Source of the DNA: 40CM-4-69-5 sp036556905
GTDB taxonomy: Bacteria; Methylomirabilota; Methylomirabilia; Rokubacteriales; CSP1-6
Length of the DNA: 64,000 nt
Assembly (NCBI GenBank): GCA_036556905.1
Contig: DATBIM010000053.1
Span: forward strand, 62,001-126,000
Direction of reading: 5' to 3'
A program made the position numbers and the translations under genes. Positions 1 to 7,838 of the stretch are shown here, in pieces. The notes below the pieces were generated by a model. That model saw only the letters and a program-made list of their open reading frames with translations, was not told the origin of the DNA and ran no database searches. Position 1 is the first letter of the stretch; each line of letters begins with the position of its first letter.

Positions 1-714
1 GCCCGCAAGGGCAAGCTCGAATATGCTCAGCGGGGCACCCTGTTCCTCGACGAGGTGGGGGAGATGTCGCTGGCCTTGCAGGTCAAGCTGCTGCGCTTCC
101 TGCAGGATCGGATGATCGAGCGCGTAGGTGGCCGTCAACCGATCGAGGTCGATGCGCGGATCATCGCCGCCACCAACGTCGATCTGCGGCGGGCGCTCGA
201 CGCCGGGACCTTCCGGGAGGACCTCTACTACCGGCTCAGCGTGGTGACCATCGCGCTCCCTCCGTTGCGGGATCGGGGCGAGGACGCCGTCCTGATCGCT
301 CAGATCTTCCTCAGGCGCCTCTGCGAACAGATGCGCAAGCGCCTCAAGGGTTTCACCAAAGAAGCGATTCGGGCGATCGAGACGTATCCCTGGCCGGGGA
401 ATGTGCGGGAGCTCTCCAACAAGATACGGCGGGCGGTGGCCATGGCCGATGGCACGTCGATCACGCCCGAGGATCTCGACCTGCCCTTCGACGGCACCCA
501 CGTGGCGCGGGCTGTCTCGCTCCGCGAGGCCCGCGATCGCCTGGAGGCCGAGATGATCGCGCAGACGCTGGTCCGGCACGACGGGAACCTGAGTCGCGTG
601 GCCGAGGAGCTCAAGATCAGCCGGCCGACGCTCTACGCGCTGCTCAGGAAGCATCGTATCCGCGAGCGGCGCGCCCCCGTCGAGCGGCGGCCGGACACCG
701 CGTCCAGCGCCTAG
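1..714 (+). CDS. Sigma-54-dependent Fis-family activator, 5'-truncated by the window edge
   Basis: C-terminal part of a bacterial enhancer-binding protein; the reading frame is open from base 1, so the N-terminal sensory part and Walker A lie outside. Visible: Walker B region GTLFLDEVGEM, the sensor segment ATNVDL, arginine-finger region FREDLYYRL, the WPGNVREL motif, and a C-terminal Fis helix-turn-helix (LSRVAEELKISRPTLYALLRKH). The linker and HTH resemble PrsR, the PEP-CTERM/exosortase-associated response regulator, but that is recognition by eye and the receiver domain is not visible. It would activate RpoN promoters; one lies about 700 bp downstream (1427-1442). Its stop overlaps the convergent gene by 4 bp. 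Confidence 0.9.
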   Translation, partial: ARKGKLEYAQRGTLFLDEVGEMSLALQVKLLRFLQDRMIERVGGRQPIEVDARIIAATNVDLRRALDAGTFREDLYYRLSVVTIALPPLRDRGEDAVLIAQIFLRRLCEQMRKRLKGFTKEAIRAIETYPWPGNVRELSNKIRRAVAMADGTSITPEDLDLPFDGTHVARAVSLREARDRLEAEMIAQTLVRHDGNLSRVAEELKISRPTLYALLRKHRIRERRAPVERRPDTASSA

Positions 715-1184
715 GCGCGGGCCTCGGGGGCGAGCGCGGGCTCGGCAGGCGGCTTGCCGAACCGCACCAGCGTGTAGCCCAGCGCGGAGGCCTGACCCCG
801 ACGCACGCGCCGGTCGCGCTTCCGTCGGTCGCCGGGGACGCTGCGTCCCTGTCGCCGCCGATCGCCGTGACGACGCTCGATCATCACCCGCACGCCTTTG
901 ACGCTGGCCAGGCGGGGCCGCAGGTACTCGTAGAGCGCCTCTTCCTTGGCGGCGATGACGAGCAGGAGCTGGACTCCAGGAAATGACATCGACGGCAAGG
1001 TCGCCAGCAACTCCTGCTGGTGACGGTCGCAGACGCCGTGCGTTTCCCGAGGATCGGAGTAGGGCTCACGCTCTCCGAGATCCCCGTTCCGTCCTTCCTG
1101 CCGGCACCAGGCACAGTAGGCTTTCACGGGTTGAGCAACAGGAAGCACGGTGGGTGCCAGGCAATCATGGCCTGCGGCGATCAT
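711..1184 (-). CDS. Hypothetical protein with Cys/His cluster and basic tail
   Basis: No family recognised. The protein carries a CAWC pair followed about 30 residues later by HGVCDRH, which could bind a metal, then a hydrophobic stretch (VQLLLVIAA) and a strongly basic RRHGDRRRQ...GDRRKRDRR segment. It is convergent with the sigma-54 activator. The start is uncertain: ATG at 1184 is chosen because the frame upstream (to 1259) runs into AT-rich sequence without the codon bias of the rest; a GTG start nearer the Cys cluster is also possible. No Shine-Dalgarno is obvious for any choice. Confidence 0.6.
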   Translation of the reverse strand: MIAAGHDCLAPTVLPVAQPVKAYCAWCRQEGRNGDLGEREPYSDPRETHGVCDRHQQELLATLPSMSFPGVQLLLVIAAKEEALYEYLRPRLASVKGVRVMIERRHGDRRRQGRSVPGDRRKRDRRVRRGQASALGYTLVRFGKPPAEPALAPEARA

Positions 1185-1220
1185 AGGATACGATCGGTCG
1201 TCCAGCCGGCCGCCCTGTGA

Positions 1221-1286
1221 GCGTAAAATTTTCTGTCGAATATCAGCGACGAAGCCCACTTGGCAGGAACATCAGTGTAAATTTTA
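1221..1286. promoter_or_regulatory. AT-rich island with inverted repeats, possible activator site
   Basis: In otherwise GC-rich DNA this stretch holds TAAAATTT (1224-1231) and its exact inverse AAATTTTA (1279-1286), and between them GTCG (1235-1238) and CGAC (1247-1250) around an 8-bp AT-rich spacer. It lies 140-200 bp upstream of the sigma-54 promoter at 1427-1442, the usual distance for an enhancer-binding protein site. The interval 1287-1426 shows no further feature. Function is inferred from position only. Confidence 0.35.
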
Positions 1287-1426
1287 TGAAACGCAATAGG
1301 GTGAGGATCTTTCTTGCGAGTCAGTCATACACGTCTCGAGGCATCGAGTTCGTCGGATTTGACAGTTCGGTCGTGAAGGCTGAAGCGATCGTCGCGCTTT
1401 CAGCACCTTAGTCGCGAATACTCGGC

Positions 1427-1442
1427 TGGCATATGGATTGCC
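1427..1442 (+). promoter_or_regulatory. Sigma-54 (-24/-12) promoter
   Basis: TGGCAT, five bases, TTGCC: GG at 1428-1429 and GC at 1440-1441 with the canonical 10-bp spacing. Transcription would begin near 1453 and read the small exported protein at 1506. The sigma-54 activator at 1-714 is the obvious candidate regulator. Confidence 0.65.
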
Positions 1443-1505
1443 AGACCCCTCCCCCATCGGTTCGCGAAGTAACTATCGCTTGTCAGGTGTACCGGGGAGA
1501 GGCCG

Positions 1506-1811
1506 ATGAGACGAGCGCTTGGCCTGGTGGTCCTGGTGTTGCTCCTTGCGTGGGCCAGCGCTGCCCTCGCGCAAGGACAACCATCTGATGGTGGTTCCCT
1601 CGTCGGGCTCGCGCCCAGCGATGAAGTGGCCCAGGCCAGGATTGCCGGGCGAGAGGTCGCCCCCCCTACGGTACCTGAGCCATCCCGGGTCATCCTCTGG
1701 GACGACGAGCCTCCCAAGGGCGGCAACCCTCCGACCCATTCCTGGGGGCCGCCTAGTGGATTCGGACAAACCGTACCGCATCTGCCGCGGCCTGACCGTT
1801 GGCGTCGCTGA
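1506..1811 (+). CDS. Small exported protein, unknown function
   Basis: 101 residues with a clear signal peptide: MRRAL, a hydrophobic core rich in Leu/Val, and a likely cleavage after ALA (about residue 22). The mature part is short, rich in Gly and Pro (PPKGGNPP, SWGPPSG) and has no recognised fold. A GGGGAGAGG ribosome site precedes the ATG, and a sigma-54 promoter lies 64 bp upstream. The last 59 bp overlap the convergent metalloprotease. It contains the string VPEPS, but no hydrophobic helix follows, so it is not a PEP-CTERM protein. Confidence 0.55.
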   Translation: MRRALGLVVLVLLLAWASAALAQGQPSDGGSLVGLAPSDEVAQARIAGREVAPPTVPEPSRVILWDDEPPKGGNPPTHSWGPPSGFGQTVPHLPRPDRWRR

Positions 1812-4140
1812 CGCTGACCGAGCCGGCCGTGCCGGCGCCGAACGTGTAGCGGCCGTGAAGCTGCCAGCGGCCGCCTTCCGTCCGCTGGTTGAATCTTCGG
1901 GTCGTGCTGCCCCCGGTGTGGGTGACGGTGATCGGGACCTGACTGGAGCGGGTCTGGCTGGCCGTCCACCAGACGTACACGTCATAGGTGCCGGCGGCGG
2001 CGAGACGAGGGGTCCACCGGTAGGTGTCACGGCGGAATCCGCAGCTCTGAAGCGAGGTTCCCCCGAACGGCCCCGGGGCCGACGAGGTGCACCAGCGCCC
2101 GCTGAAGGTCCGGCCCCCGGCCGTATCCTGAGTGCCGGCCGGAGCGTTGTCCAGGATGAGCTCGCCTCCGGCACTGCTCGGGGTGACTGTGAGGGCGACG
2201 GCGGTGACATTGTTGCTCTCGCTGCTCTCGGCCATGCCCCCGGCAGCATCGGCCTGGGCCAGGACGTGGTAGCTGCCGGCGGTCGTCGTCGCGGGGACCG
2301 CCAGGTTGCTCGAGCCCGAGCTTGCCCCGCCGGCGGCGAGGGCTCCCACCGCCCGGTGGCCCAGGACGACGTCACCAGGGTCGAGGATGGTGTCTCGGGA
2401 CAGGAAGAATCGGGTCGTCGAGGCGCCGGAGGCGGCGGTGCCCTGGTTGCGGGTGGTGTCGTTGACGGAGAATCCGGTTCCTACCGCCACCGATCCCGCT
2501 GCGGAGAGCGCACTCACCACCAGGTCGGGCGCGCCGGCCGGCGACGGCTGGACCGCCAGCGAGGTCGCGGCCACGTTGTTCGTCTCGTTGCTTTCGGTCA
2601 CCCCAGCCGCCTCGTCGGTCTGCACGATGATGAAGTGGGTCCCGGCGGCGGTTGAGGCCGGGATCGTCAGAGGTTGAGACAACGAGACGGTAGCGTTCGG
2701 CGCCAGCGGGGTGGACCGCGGCGCGGTCGTCATCAGGAGGATATCCGCAGCGTCGAGGGTCGTGTTGGTCGACAGGTAGATCCGCTCGCCATAGGTGCCG
2801 CTGACCGCGAGCGTGCCCCGATTGGCGACCGCATAGCTGACCGTGGCCCCGGCGCCGGGAGCGAGGCTGCTCGGGGACACCGCAAGGGCCTCGACCACGA
2901 GGTCGGAACCGCCTGCGGCGGCCCCTGGATAGACGAAGCGGAGGCCTGCGGAGTCGTCGGCCCGGAGGCTGGCACCCCGCCCGTCGAAGTGGGCCCGCGG
3001 GGCCATGGTGGCGTCGGAATCCGACGAGTGCCCGAGTCCGAGCACGTGGCCGAGCTCGTGCGTCACCACTTCGGCCAGATTGGCGAAGCGCTCGTAGAAC
3101 CCGCAGCCGTCCCATCCTCGGTTCACCACGACGTCGCCCTCGACGATCCGGTTGAAGGTCTGGCCGTTGACCATCCGCCGCTGGGCGCTGGTGCTGAAGT
3201 AGCCACCCATCGCGAGCACACCGCCGCAGTTCACGGGATCGTCCATCTGGCCCAGAGGATCGCCGAAGGAGACGGTGCTCACCCCATCCCGCCGGTGGCC
3301 CACGGTCGTCGTGGTCCCCCCGTCGTGATACCGGAAGCTGGAGCCGCTCACCGAGCTCCAGGCGGCATAGGCGGCTCCGACCTGATCGAATCCACGGCCC
3401 GGCGCCCGCGGCTCGCCCTCGGCGTTGAGCAACATCGTCACCGGCGCGCCGGTGTCGGGTTCGAACCAGCGCGACGGCGTGCCCAGGAAGGTGAAGGATT
3501 CCTGGGCCTCGGTGGTTCCCACCGGTGCGGGAGGCGTGAAGAGTGGTGCCGTTGCCCCGCGCAGACCGAGCCGCCCGCGCACGGCGCCCCGGATCCGGTC
3601 CCGGATGTCACGCAAGCGATGCAGCTCGTCAGTCGTGGGCCTGGCGCCCGAGCCGCGTGGGGTCGTGACCACCACGCCGGCCGGCGTCTGTCGGCGCGCG
3701 AACCGCTCGCCCGTGTGCAGGTCGGTCAGGATCGAGAACTTGCCGAGGTACAGGTGGGCGGTGCGCAGCGTTCCGTCACCGCGGGTCGTGAGGAAGAGCA
3801 GGACTCGCTCGCCCAGCCGAAACTCCGGGCTGCCCTCCACACGCGACTCGACGTCACCGACCTTGCCCCCCAGCTGGCGGATCGTCAGCTCGGGCGTGGG
3901 GATCGCCCCCTTGAGGACCTCGTCGAGCCTGACCGTGATATCGGTGAGGATCTGGCCCTGCCCGGGATCCCAGTGGCTACTGATGTCGATGACCTCACCG
4001 ATGACAATCAGCCGGGCCTGCTCGGTGAGGAGCCCCTCGGGCAGCACACCCACGACGGTCGCCTCCACGGACGGGGCCCCCGCGATCGCGATGATCAGGG
4101 CGGCCAGGCCCACCGGGAGCGGGCGGATTCGTCTCAGCAC
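1753..4140 (-). CDS. Secreted matrixin-type metalloprotease with CARDB and golvesin-like domains
   Basis: 795 residues starting at GTG 4140, chosen because AGGAGG sits 7 bp upstream and the start gives a clean signal peptide (LRRIRPLPVG, hydrophobic core, cleavage near VEAT). The zinc site HELGHVLGLGH (3028-3060, about residues 361-371) is the HExxHxxGxxH of metzincins, followed by DSDATM near the Met-turn. Two CARDB-like adhesion modules follow (each ending in a SNETNNV / SESNNV strand), then a C-terminal golvesin-type domain (YDVYVWW, ADAVRF). Expected to be exported and to cut or bind extracellular protein or matrix. The N-terminal about 200 residues are unassigned. The 3' end overlaps the convergent small exported gene. 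Confidence 0.88.
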   Translation of the reverse strand: MLRRIRPLPVGLAALIIAIAGAPSVEATVVGVLPEGLLTEQARLIVIGEVIDISSHWDPGQGQILTDITVRLDEVLKGAIPTPELTIRQLGGKVGDVESRVEGSPEFRLGERVLLFLTTRGDGTLRTAHLYLGKFSILTDLHTGERFARRQTPAGVVVTTPRGSGARPTTDELHRLRDIRDRIRGAVRGRLGLRGATAPLFTPPAPVGTTEAQESFTFLGTPSRWFEPDTGAPVTMLLNAEGEPRAPGRGFDQVGAAYAAWSSVSGSSFRYHDGGTTTTVGHRRDGVSTVSFGDPLGQMDDPVNCGGVLAMGGYFSTSAQRRMVNGQTFNRIVEGDVVVNRGWDGCGFYERFANLAEVVTHELGHVLGLGHSSDSDATMAPRAHFDGRGASLRADDSAGLRFVYPGAAAGGSDLVVEALAVSPSSLAPGAGATVSYAVANRGTLAVSGTYGERIYLSTNTTLDAADILLMTTAPRSTPLAPNATVSLSQPLTIPASTAAGTHFIIVQTDEAAGVTESNETNNVAATSLAVQPSPAGAPDLVVSALSAAGSVAVGTGFSVNDTTRNQGTAASGASTTRFFLSRDTILDPGDVVLGHRAVGALAAGGASSGSSNLAVPATTTAGSYHVLAQADAAGGMAESSESNNVTAVALTVTPSSAGGELILDNAPAGTQDTAGGRTFSGRWCTSSAPGPFGGTSLQSCGFRRDTYRWTPRLAAAGTYDVYVWWTASQTRSSQVPITVTHTGGSTTRRFNQRTEGGRWQLHGRYTFGAGTAGSVSVSDANGQAAADAVRFVRIH

Positions 4141-4392
4141 CGGGCATCCTCCTCGTGCACAGGGCGCGGGTCGGGAGCTTCGCTGCCCGGGAGGAGCATC
4201 AAAGATCGCGCCAGAGGCGTGGCCGGCCAAACGTGCGACCCGGCACGGCGCGGCTGGGGCCGGTTGCCATTCCGCCCCTCACGCTGGCACCGCCCGTCAG
4301 CCCGCCAACACGGATGCGGACGCCGTGGCCTTCCGCGTTCGCAGTGGCAGCGTTACACTGGGGCGACCGTCGGACCGGGAGGACATGATCGG

Positions 4393-5607
4393 ATGCCAAT
4401 CACGCTGCGACTGCCGAACGCCCAGGGAGCGCTGGCCCCCTACACCCTGACCGGAAGGACCCCCCTCCCACCGCCCCCGGGTCCCATCACCAGCCGCGTG
4501 GCGTTCGCCGCCGTGCACGTCGTCGCCGACCCGCTCGCCGACATCGATCCGACGCAGGACGTGGCCCTCGACTGGGAGGCCACGCTGGCGTATCGGCGCT
4601 ACGTCTGGTCGCTGGGGCTCGCCGTCGCCGAGGCGATGGACACCGCCCAGCGCGGCATGGGCCTGCCCTGGGCCACGGCCCGGGAGCTGATCCGGCGCAC
4701 CGTGGCCGAGGCCCGGACGAACCCGGGGGCCGTGGTGTTCTCCGGCGCCGGCACCGACGACCTGCCGCCCTCGTCGCGGGTCAGCATCGCCGATGTCGAC
4801 CGAGCCTACGAGGAATCGTGCAGCTTCATCGAGTCGGTGGGAGGCCGCATCATCCTGATGGCGAGTCGGGCCCTGGCCGCCTGCGCCAAGGGACCCGACG
4901 ACTACGTGAAAGTCTACGGCCGCATCCTGGCGCAGGTGCAGCAGCCGGTGATCATTCACTGGCTCGGCGACATGTTCGACCCTGCGCTGGCCGGGTACTG
5001 GGGCTCACGCGACCTGGACCAGGCCGCCGCGACGCTGCTCGCCGTGATCGGCGAGCACGCCGCTCGGGTCGACGGCGTCAAGGTCTCCCTGCTCGACCAG
5101 CGCCGGGAGATCGCCCTGCGCCGCCGCTTGCCGGCCGGCGTGCGGATGTACACCGGGGACGATTTCGACTATCCCACCACCATCGCCGGCGACGAGCACG
5201 GCCACAGCGATGCCCTGCTGGGAATCTTCGACGTCATCGCGCCCCTGGCCTCGGCGGCGCTGCACGCGCTGGACGGTGGGGACCGCGCCCGCTTCGACGA
5301 GCTGCTGGCGCCGACCCTGCCGCTCTCGCGCCACGTGTTCGGCGCGCCCACCCGGTTCTACAAGACCGGGGTGGTGTTCGCCGCCTACCTCAACGGCCAC
5401 CAGGCGCATTTCCGCATGGTCGGTGGCCTGGAGAGCGCGCGCTCGGTCGTGCACCTGAGCCGGCAGTTCGTCCTGATGGACCAGGCGGGTCTGCTCCACG
5501 ACCCCGCGTTAGCCGCCGCGCGGATGCGGAGTGTGCTGGCCACCGCCGGTATCGACGAGCCGCCTCAGAACCAGCGGGCCTTGTCGACCACGTTGCGCAA
5601 GGGCTGA
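4393..5607 (+). CDS. DUF993 family protein (dihydrodipicolinate synthase-like TIM barrel)
   Basis: 404 residues. Sequence features such as the AEAMDTAQRGMGLPW segment, a mid-protein IIHWLGDMFDPAL strand and VKVSLLD near residue 235 match the DUF993 family, which is annotated as distantly related to the DapA/NAL aldolase fold; no reaction is established. The ATG at 4393 is preceded by GGGAGGAC; the long frame open further upstream is antisense to the metalloprotease. It is convergent with, and overlaps by 43 bp, a deleted hydroxyacid dehydrogenase, and lies close to an intact one, so a role in the same sugar- or hydroxyacid-related pathway is possible but inferred. Confidence 0.75.
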   Translation: MPITLRLPNAQGALAPYTLTGRTPLPPPPGPITSRVAFAAVHVVADPLADIDPTQDVALDWEATLAYRRYVWSLGLAVAEAMDTAQRGMGLPWATARELIRRTVAEARTNPGAVVFSGAGTDDLPPSSRVSIADVDRAYEESCSFIESVGGRIILMASRALAACAKGPDDYVKVYGRILAQVQQPVIIHWLGDMFDPALAGYWGSRDLDQAAATLLAVIGEHAARVDGVKVSLLDQRREIALRRRLPAGVRMYTGDDFDYPTTIAGDEHGHSDALLGIFDVIAPLASAALHALDGGDRARFDELLAPTLPLSRHVFGAPTRFYKTGVVFAAYLNGHQAHFRMVGGLESARSVVHLSRQFVLMDQAGLLHDPALAAARMRSVLATAGIDEPPQNQRALSTTLRKG

Positions 5608-6083
5608 CCGGCAAGGAAGCGGCGGCAGTTGTCGAGCAGGATCTCGAAGCGACGCTCGTCGAGGTACGGTCCGTACCCGGCGGTGTGCGGGGTGAGGAGC
5701 ACGCCCGGCATCGTCCACAGCGGATGATCCTCCGGTAGGGGTTCCTGCTCGAACACGTCGAGGCCCGCCCCCGCGATCTCATGGGCGCGCAGGGCTTCGA
5801 CCAGGTCGTCGAGCCGGGTCGTCATGGCGATCAGCTCCGGATAATAGTACCCGGCGGGCGGCGCGGCCTGGGGCGCCTGGAGCCAACGGAGCCGTGCCGC
5901 CCGCTCGAGGAGGGCGGGCGGTAGCGTGCCGAACATCGCCTCGGCGTCGCCGACAACCTTCGCCGCCTGCGCCGTACCCTCGGCGACCACCACGGACAGC
6001 GCCGGCAGCGCGGCGGCGATCCGCGAGGCCCACGCGCGGGTGATGGGGGTGTGGGGCGGCAGCATCAGGAGCGTCGGGTTCAT
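5565..6083 (-). pseudogene. D-2-hydroxyacid dehydrogenase with internal in-frame deletion
   Basis: 172 residues where the family has about 320. Residues 1 to about 86 match the N-terminal substrate-domain half (ending GYYYPELIA); the next residues, MTTRLDDLVEALR, belong well downstream, just after the catalytic Arg loop, and continue to DVFEQEPLPEDHPLW and the catalytic-His region LLTPHTAGYG. The whole NAD-binding Rossmann domain (GxGxxG) and the catalytic Arg are missing. The junction is near 5825 and the frame is kept. It cannot bind NAD as expected, so it is probably a relic or a repurposed fragment. Divergent from the intact paralogue at 6202. Confidence 0.75.
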
Positions 6084-6201
6084 GGTGCCGGACCTTACGC
6101 GACGCCGGGGTTCGTCGTCAACGCGCGCGGGAGGGCTGGCACTCGGCCCGGAAACGGTCTATAAACCGATGTCGCGGATTTTGTCGGCGAGGGAGGGCAA
6201 C

Positions 6202-7248
6202 GTGGCGAAGTACACGATCGTCACACCAGCGGGCGCGAGCTTCTCGGTGCCGGGAGTCGGGTACAAGCTGGAAATGGAGGCCCTGGGGCCGCTCGACGCG
6301 GAGATCGTGGAGATTCCCGCCGGGACCGAGGACGAATTCGTGAGGGCCGCCCGGGACGCCGACGCCCTGTATGCCAAGGGGCGTCGGATCACGGGGCGGA
6401 TGATCGATGGACTCGCCCGGTGCCGGGTGATCGCGCTGGGCAGCGTCGGGGTCGACTCGGTCGACGTCGCCGCCGCGACGGCGCGGGGGATCCCGGTCAC
6501 CAACGTGCCCGATACGTTCATCGAGGAAGTCGCCGATCATGCCATGATGCTGATCCTGGCCACCTATCGGCGCCTGGTCACCATGGACCGGTTCGTCAGG
6601 GACGGCCGATGGACCCAGGGCCGCCCCTTGCTCTCGCAGTGGCCGCGGCTGATGGGCCTGACGCTGGGCTTCATCGCCTTCGGCCACGTGGCCCGGGCGG
6701 TGGCGGTGCGGGCCCGGGGGTTCGGCTTGCACATGATGGCCTACGACCCCTACCTGGAGGAGCTCGTCATGCCCCGCTACGGGGTCGAGCCGGTGGGGCT
6801 GCCCGAATTGCTGCAGCGGTCCGACATCGTCTCCATGCATGCGCCATCGACGCCGGGGGCCCACCACCTGCTCACCGAGCACCACTTCCGGTCGATGAAG
6901 CCAGAGGCGATCTTCATCAACACCGGCCGGGGCCCCACGGTCGACGAGCCGGCGCTGATCCGCGCCCTGCGGGAGGGCTGGATCGCCGCCGCCGGCCTCG
7001 ACGTCCTCGAGCAGGAGCCTCCCGATCCGACGAATCCCCTGCTGACGATGGAGAACGTCATCCTCACGCCCCACGTGGCGTCGGCTTCGGCCCGGTTCGA
7101 TCCGGTGCGCAAACGCCGCGTCGGCGAGGAGATCGCGCTGGTGCTGAGCGGCCAGTGGCCGCGGAGCTGCGTGAACCCGTCGGTGCTGGAGAAGAGCGGG
7201 CTCCGGCGCTGGCAGCCCTACTCGATGGAGCGGGGGCCGGGCGCTTAG
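6202..7248 (+). CDS. D-2-hydroxyacid dehydrogenase family protein
   Basis: 348 residues from GTG 6202, chosen for the GGGAGGG site just upstream; ATG at 6169 lacks one. NAD-dependent reduction of 2-oxoacids is the family reaction. Seen: the Rossmann region LGFIAFGHVARAV (about residues 155-167; second Gly of the usual GxGxxG is Ala/Phe-like), the catalytic Arg in NTGRGP, Glu in DVLEQEP and His in LTPHVASAS. The ordering is complete, unlike the neighbouring deleted paralogue. Substrate cannot be told from sequence. It is convergent with a YciI-like gene. Confidence 0.85.
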   Translation: MAKYTIVTPAGASFSVPGVGYKLEMEALGPLDAEIVEIPAGTEDEFVRAARDADALYAKGRRITGRMIDGLARCRVIALGSVGVDSVDVAAATARGIPVTNVPDTFIEEVADHAMMLILATYRRLVTMDRFVRDGRWTQGRPLLSQWPRLMGLTLGFIAFGHVARAVAVRARGFGLHMMAYDPYLEELVMPRYGVEPVGLPELLQRSDIVSMHAPSTPGAHHLLTEHHFRSMKPEAIFINTGRGPTVDEPALIRALREGWIAAAGLDVLEQEPPDPTNPLLTMENVILTPHVASASARFDPVRKRRVGEEIALVLSGQWPRSCVNPSVLEKSGLRRWQPYSMERGPGA

Positions 7249-7256
7249 CCTCGCGG

Positions 7257-7793
7257 CTACAGCACGTAGAGCAGCCCGCGGGTGTGGAGGCTCCCTGGCG
7301 CCCAGAAGCCCGCGCTGGCGAACCACTCCACGGCCTGGGCCGCGTCGGCCGTGCGGCACAGCGCGAAGGTGTCGCCGTCGGGAAAGAACCCCCCGAAGGC
7401 CAGACGGCCCGCGCCCCGCAGCTCGATCAGCGCGAACTGGGCCATGTCGTGCTCCGCCGTCCGGCCCTCGACGACCGTCGCTCGCCGGGAGCCATCGAGC
7501 ACGATGGGAGGCAGCTCCCAGGGCTCGATGAACTCGGCGAAGCTCCGCGGCGTGTAACGGGTCCAGGCCCCGGCCGCCCAGTAGGGGTCCTCCTCGACAA
7601 GGGCCGCGAGCTGATCGGGTTGCCCCAGCCGGTAGACGAGGTCGACACTGCGCCCGTCGGGCGCCGGCCCCCCGCCGATGACGACACCGCCGGCGCGCAG
7701 GCCGGCCAGCCGCTCGATGTGCGCCCGGCGGTGCGGCTCGCGCTTGGCGACGTACTGCTCGGCGGCGGTGATGGCGACGTGGACCACGATCAC
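7257..7793 (-). CDS. YciI-like protein, probably two tandem domains
   Basis: 178 residues. Each half has the size and strand pattern of the dimeric alpha+beta barrel/YciI fold: N-terminal VVHVAIT...GGGPAPDGRSVDLVYRL...DPYW, C-terminal FALIELRGAGRLAFGGFFPDGDTF. Catalytic role is unknown for most YciI proteins. The GTG start at 7793 is chosen because GGAGGAGG lies about 7 bp upstream; the frame continues further but is antisense to the helicase. Divergent from the helicase gene, sharing a 45-bp promoter region. Confidence 0.65.
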   Translation of the reverse strand: MIVVHVAITAAEQYVAKREPHRRAHIERLAGLRAGGVVIGGGPAPDGRSVDLVYRLGQPDQLAALVEEDPYWAAGAWTRYTPRSFAEFIEPWELPPIVLDGSRRATVVEGRTAEHDMAQFALIELRGAGRLAFGGFFPDGDTFALCRTADAAQAVEWFASAGFWAPGSLHTRGLLYVL

Positions 7794-7838
7794 GGGCGGC
7801 CTCCTCCACGGGATGATCGCATGATAATGTGAACGACG

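Noticed and set aside
1217..1411. 64-codon frame in the AT-rich region
   Set aside because: No codon bias like the neighbours and it covers the regulatory repeats.
1717..1750. VPEPS in the small exported protein as a PEP-CTERM signal
   Set aside because: No hydrophobic helix or Arg cluster follows in this or the other frames.
2674..4392. Long plus-strand frame upstream of the DUF993 gene
   Set aside because: Antisense to the metalloprotease; the real start with a ribosome site is at 4393.
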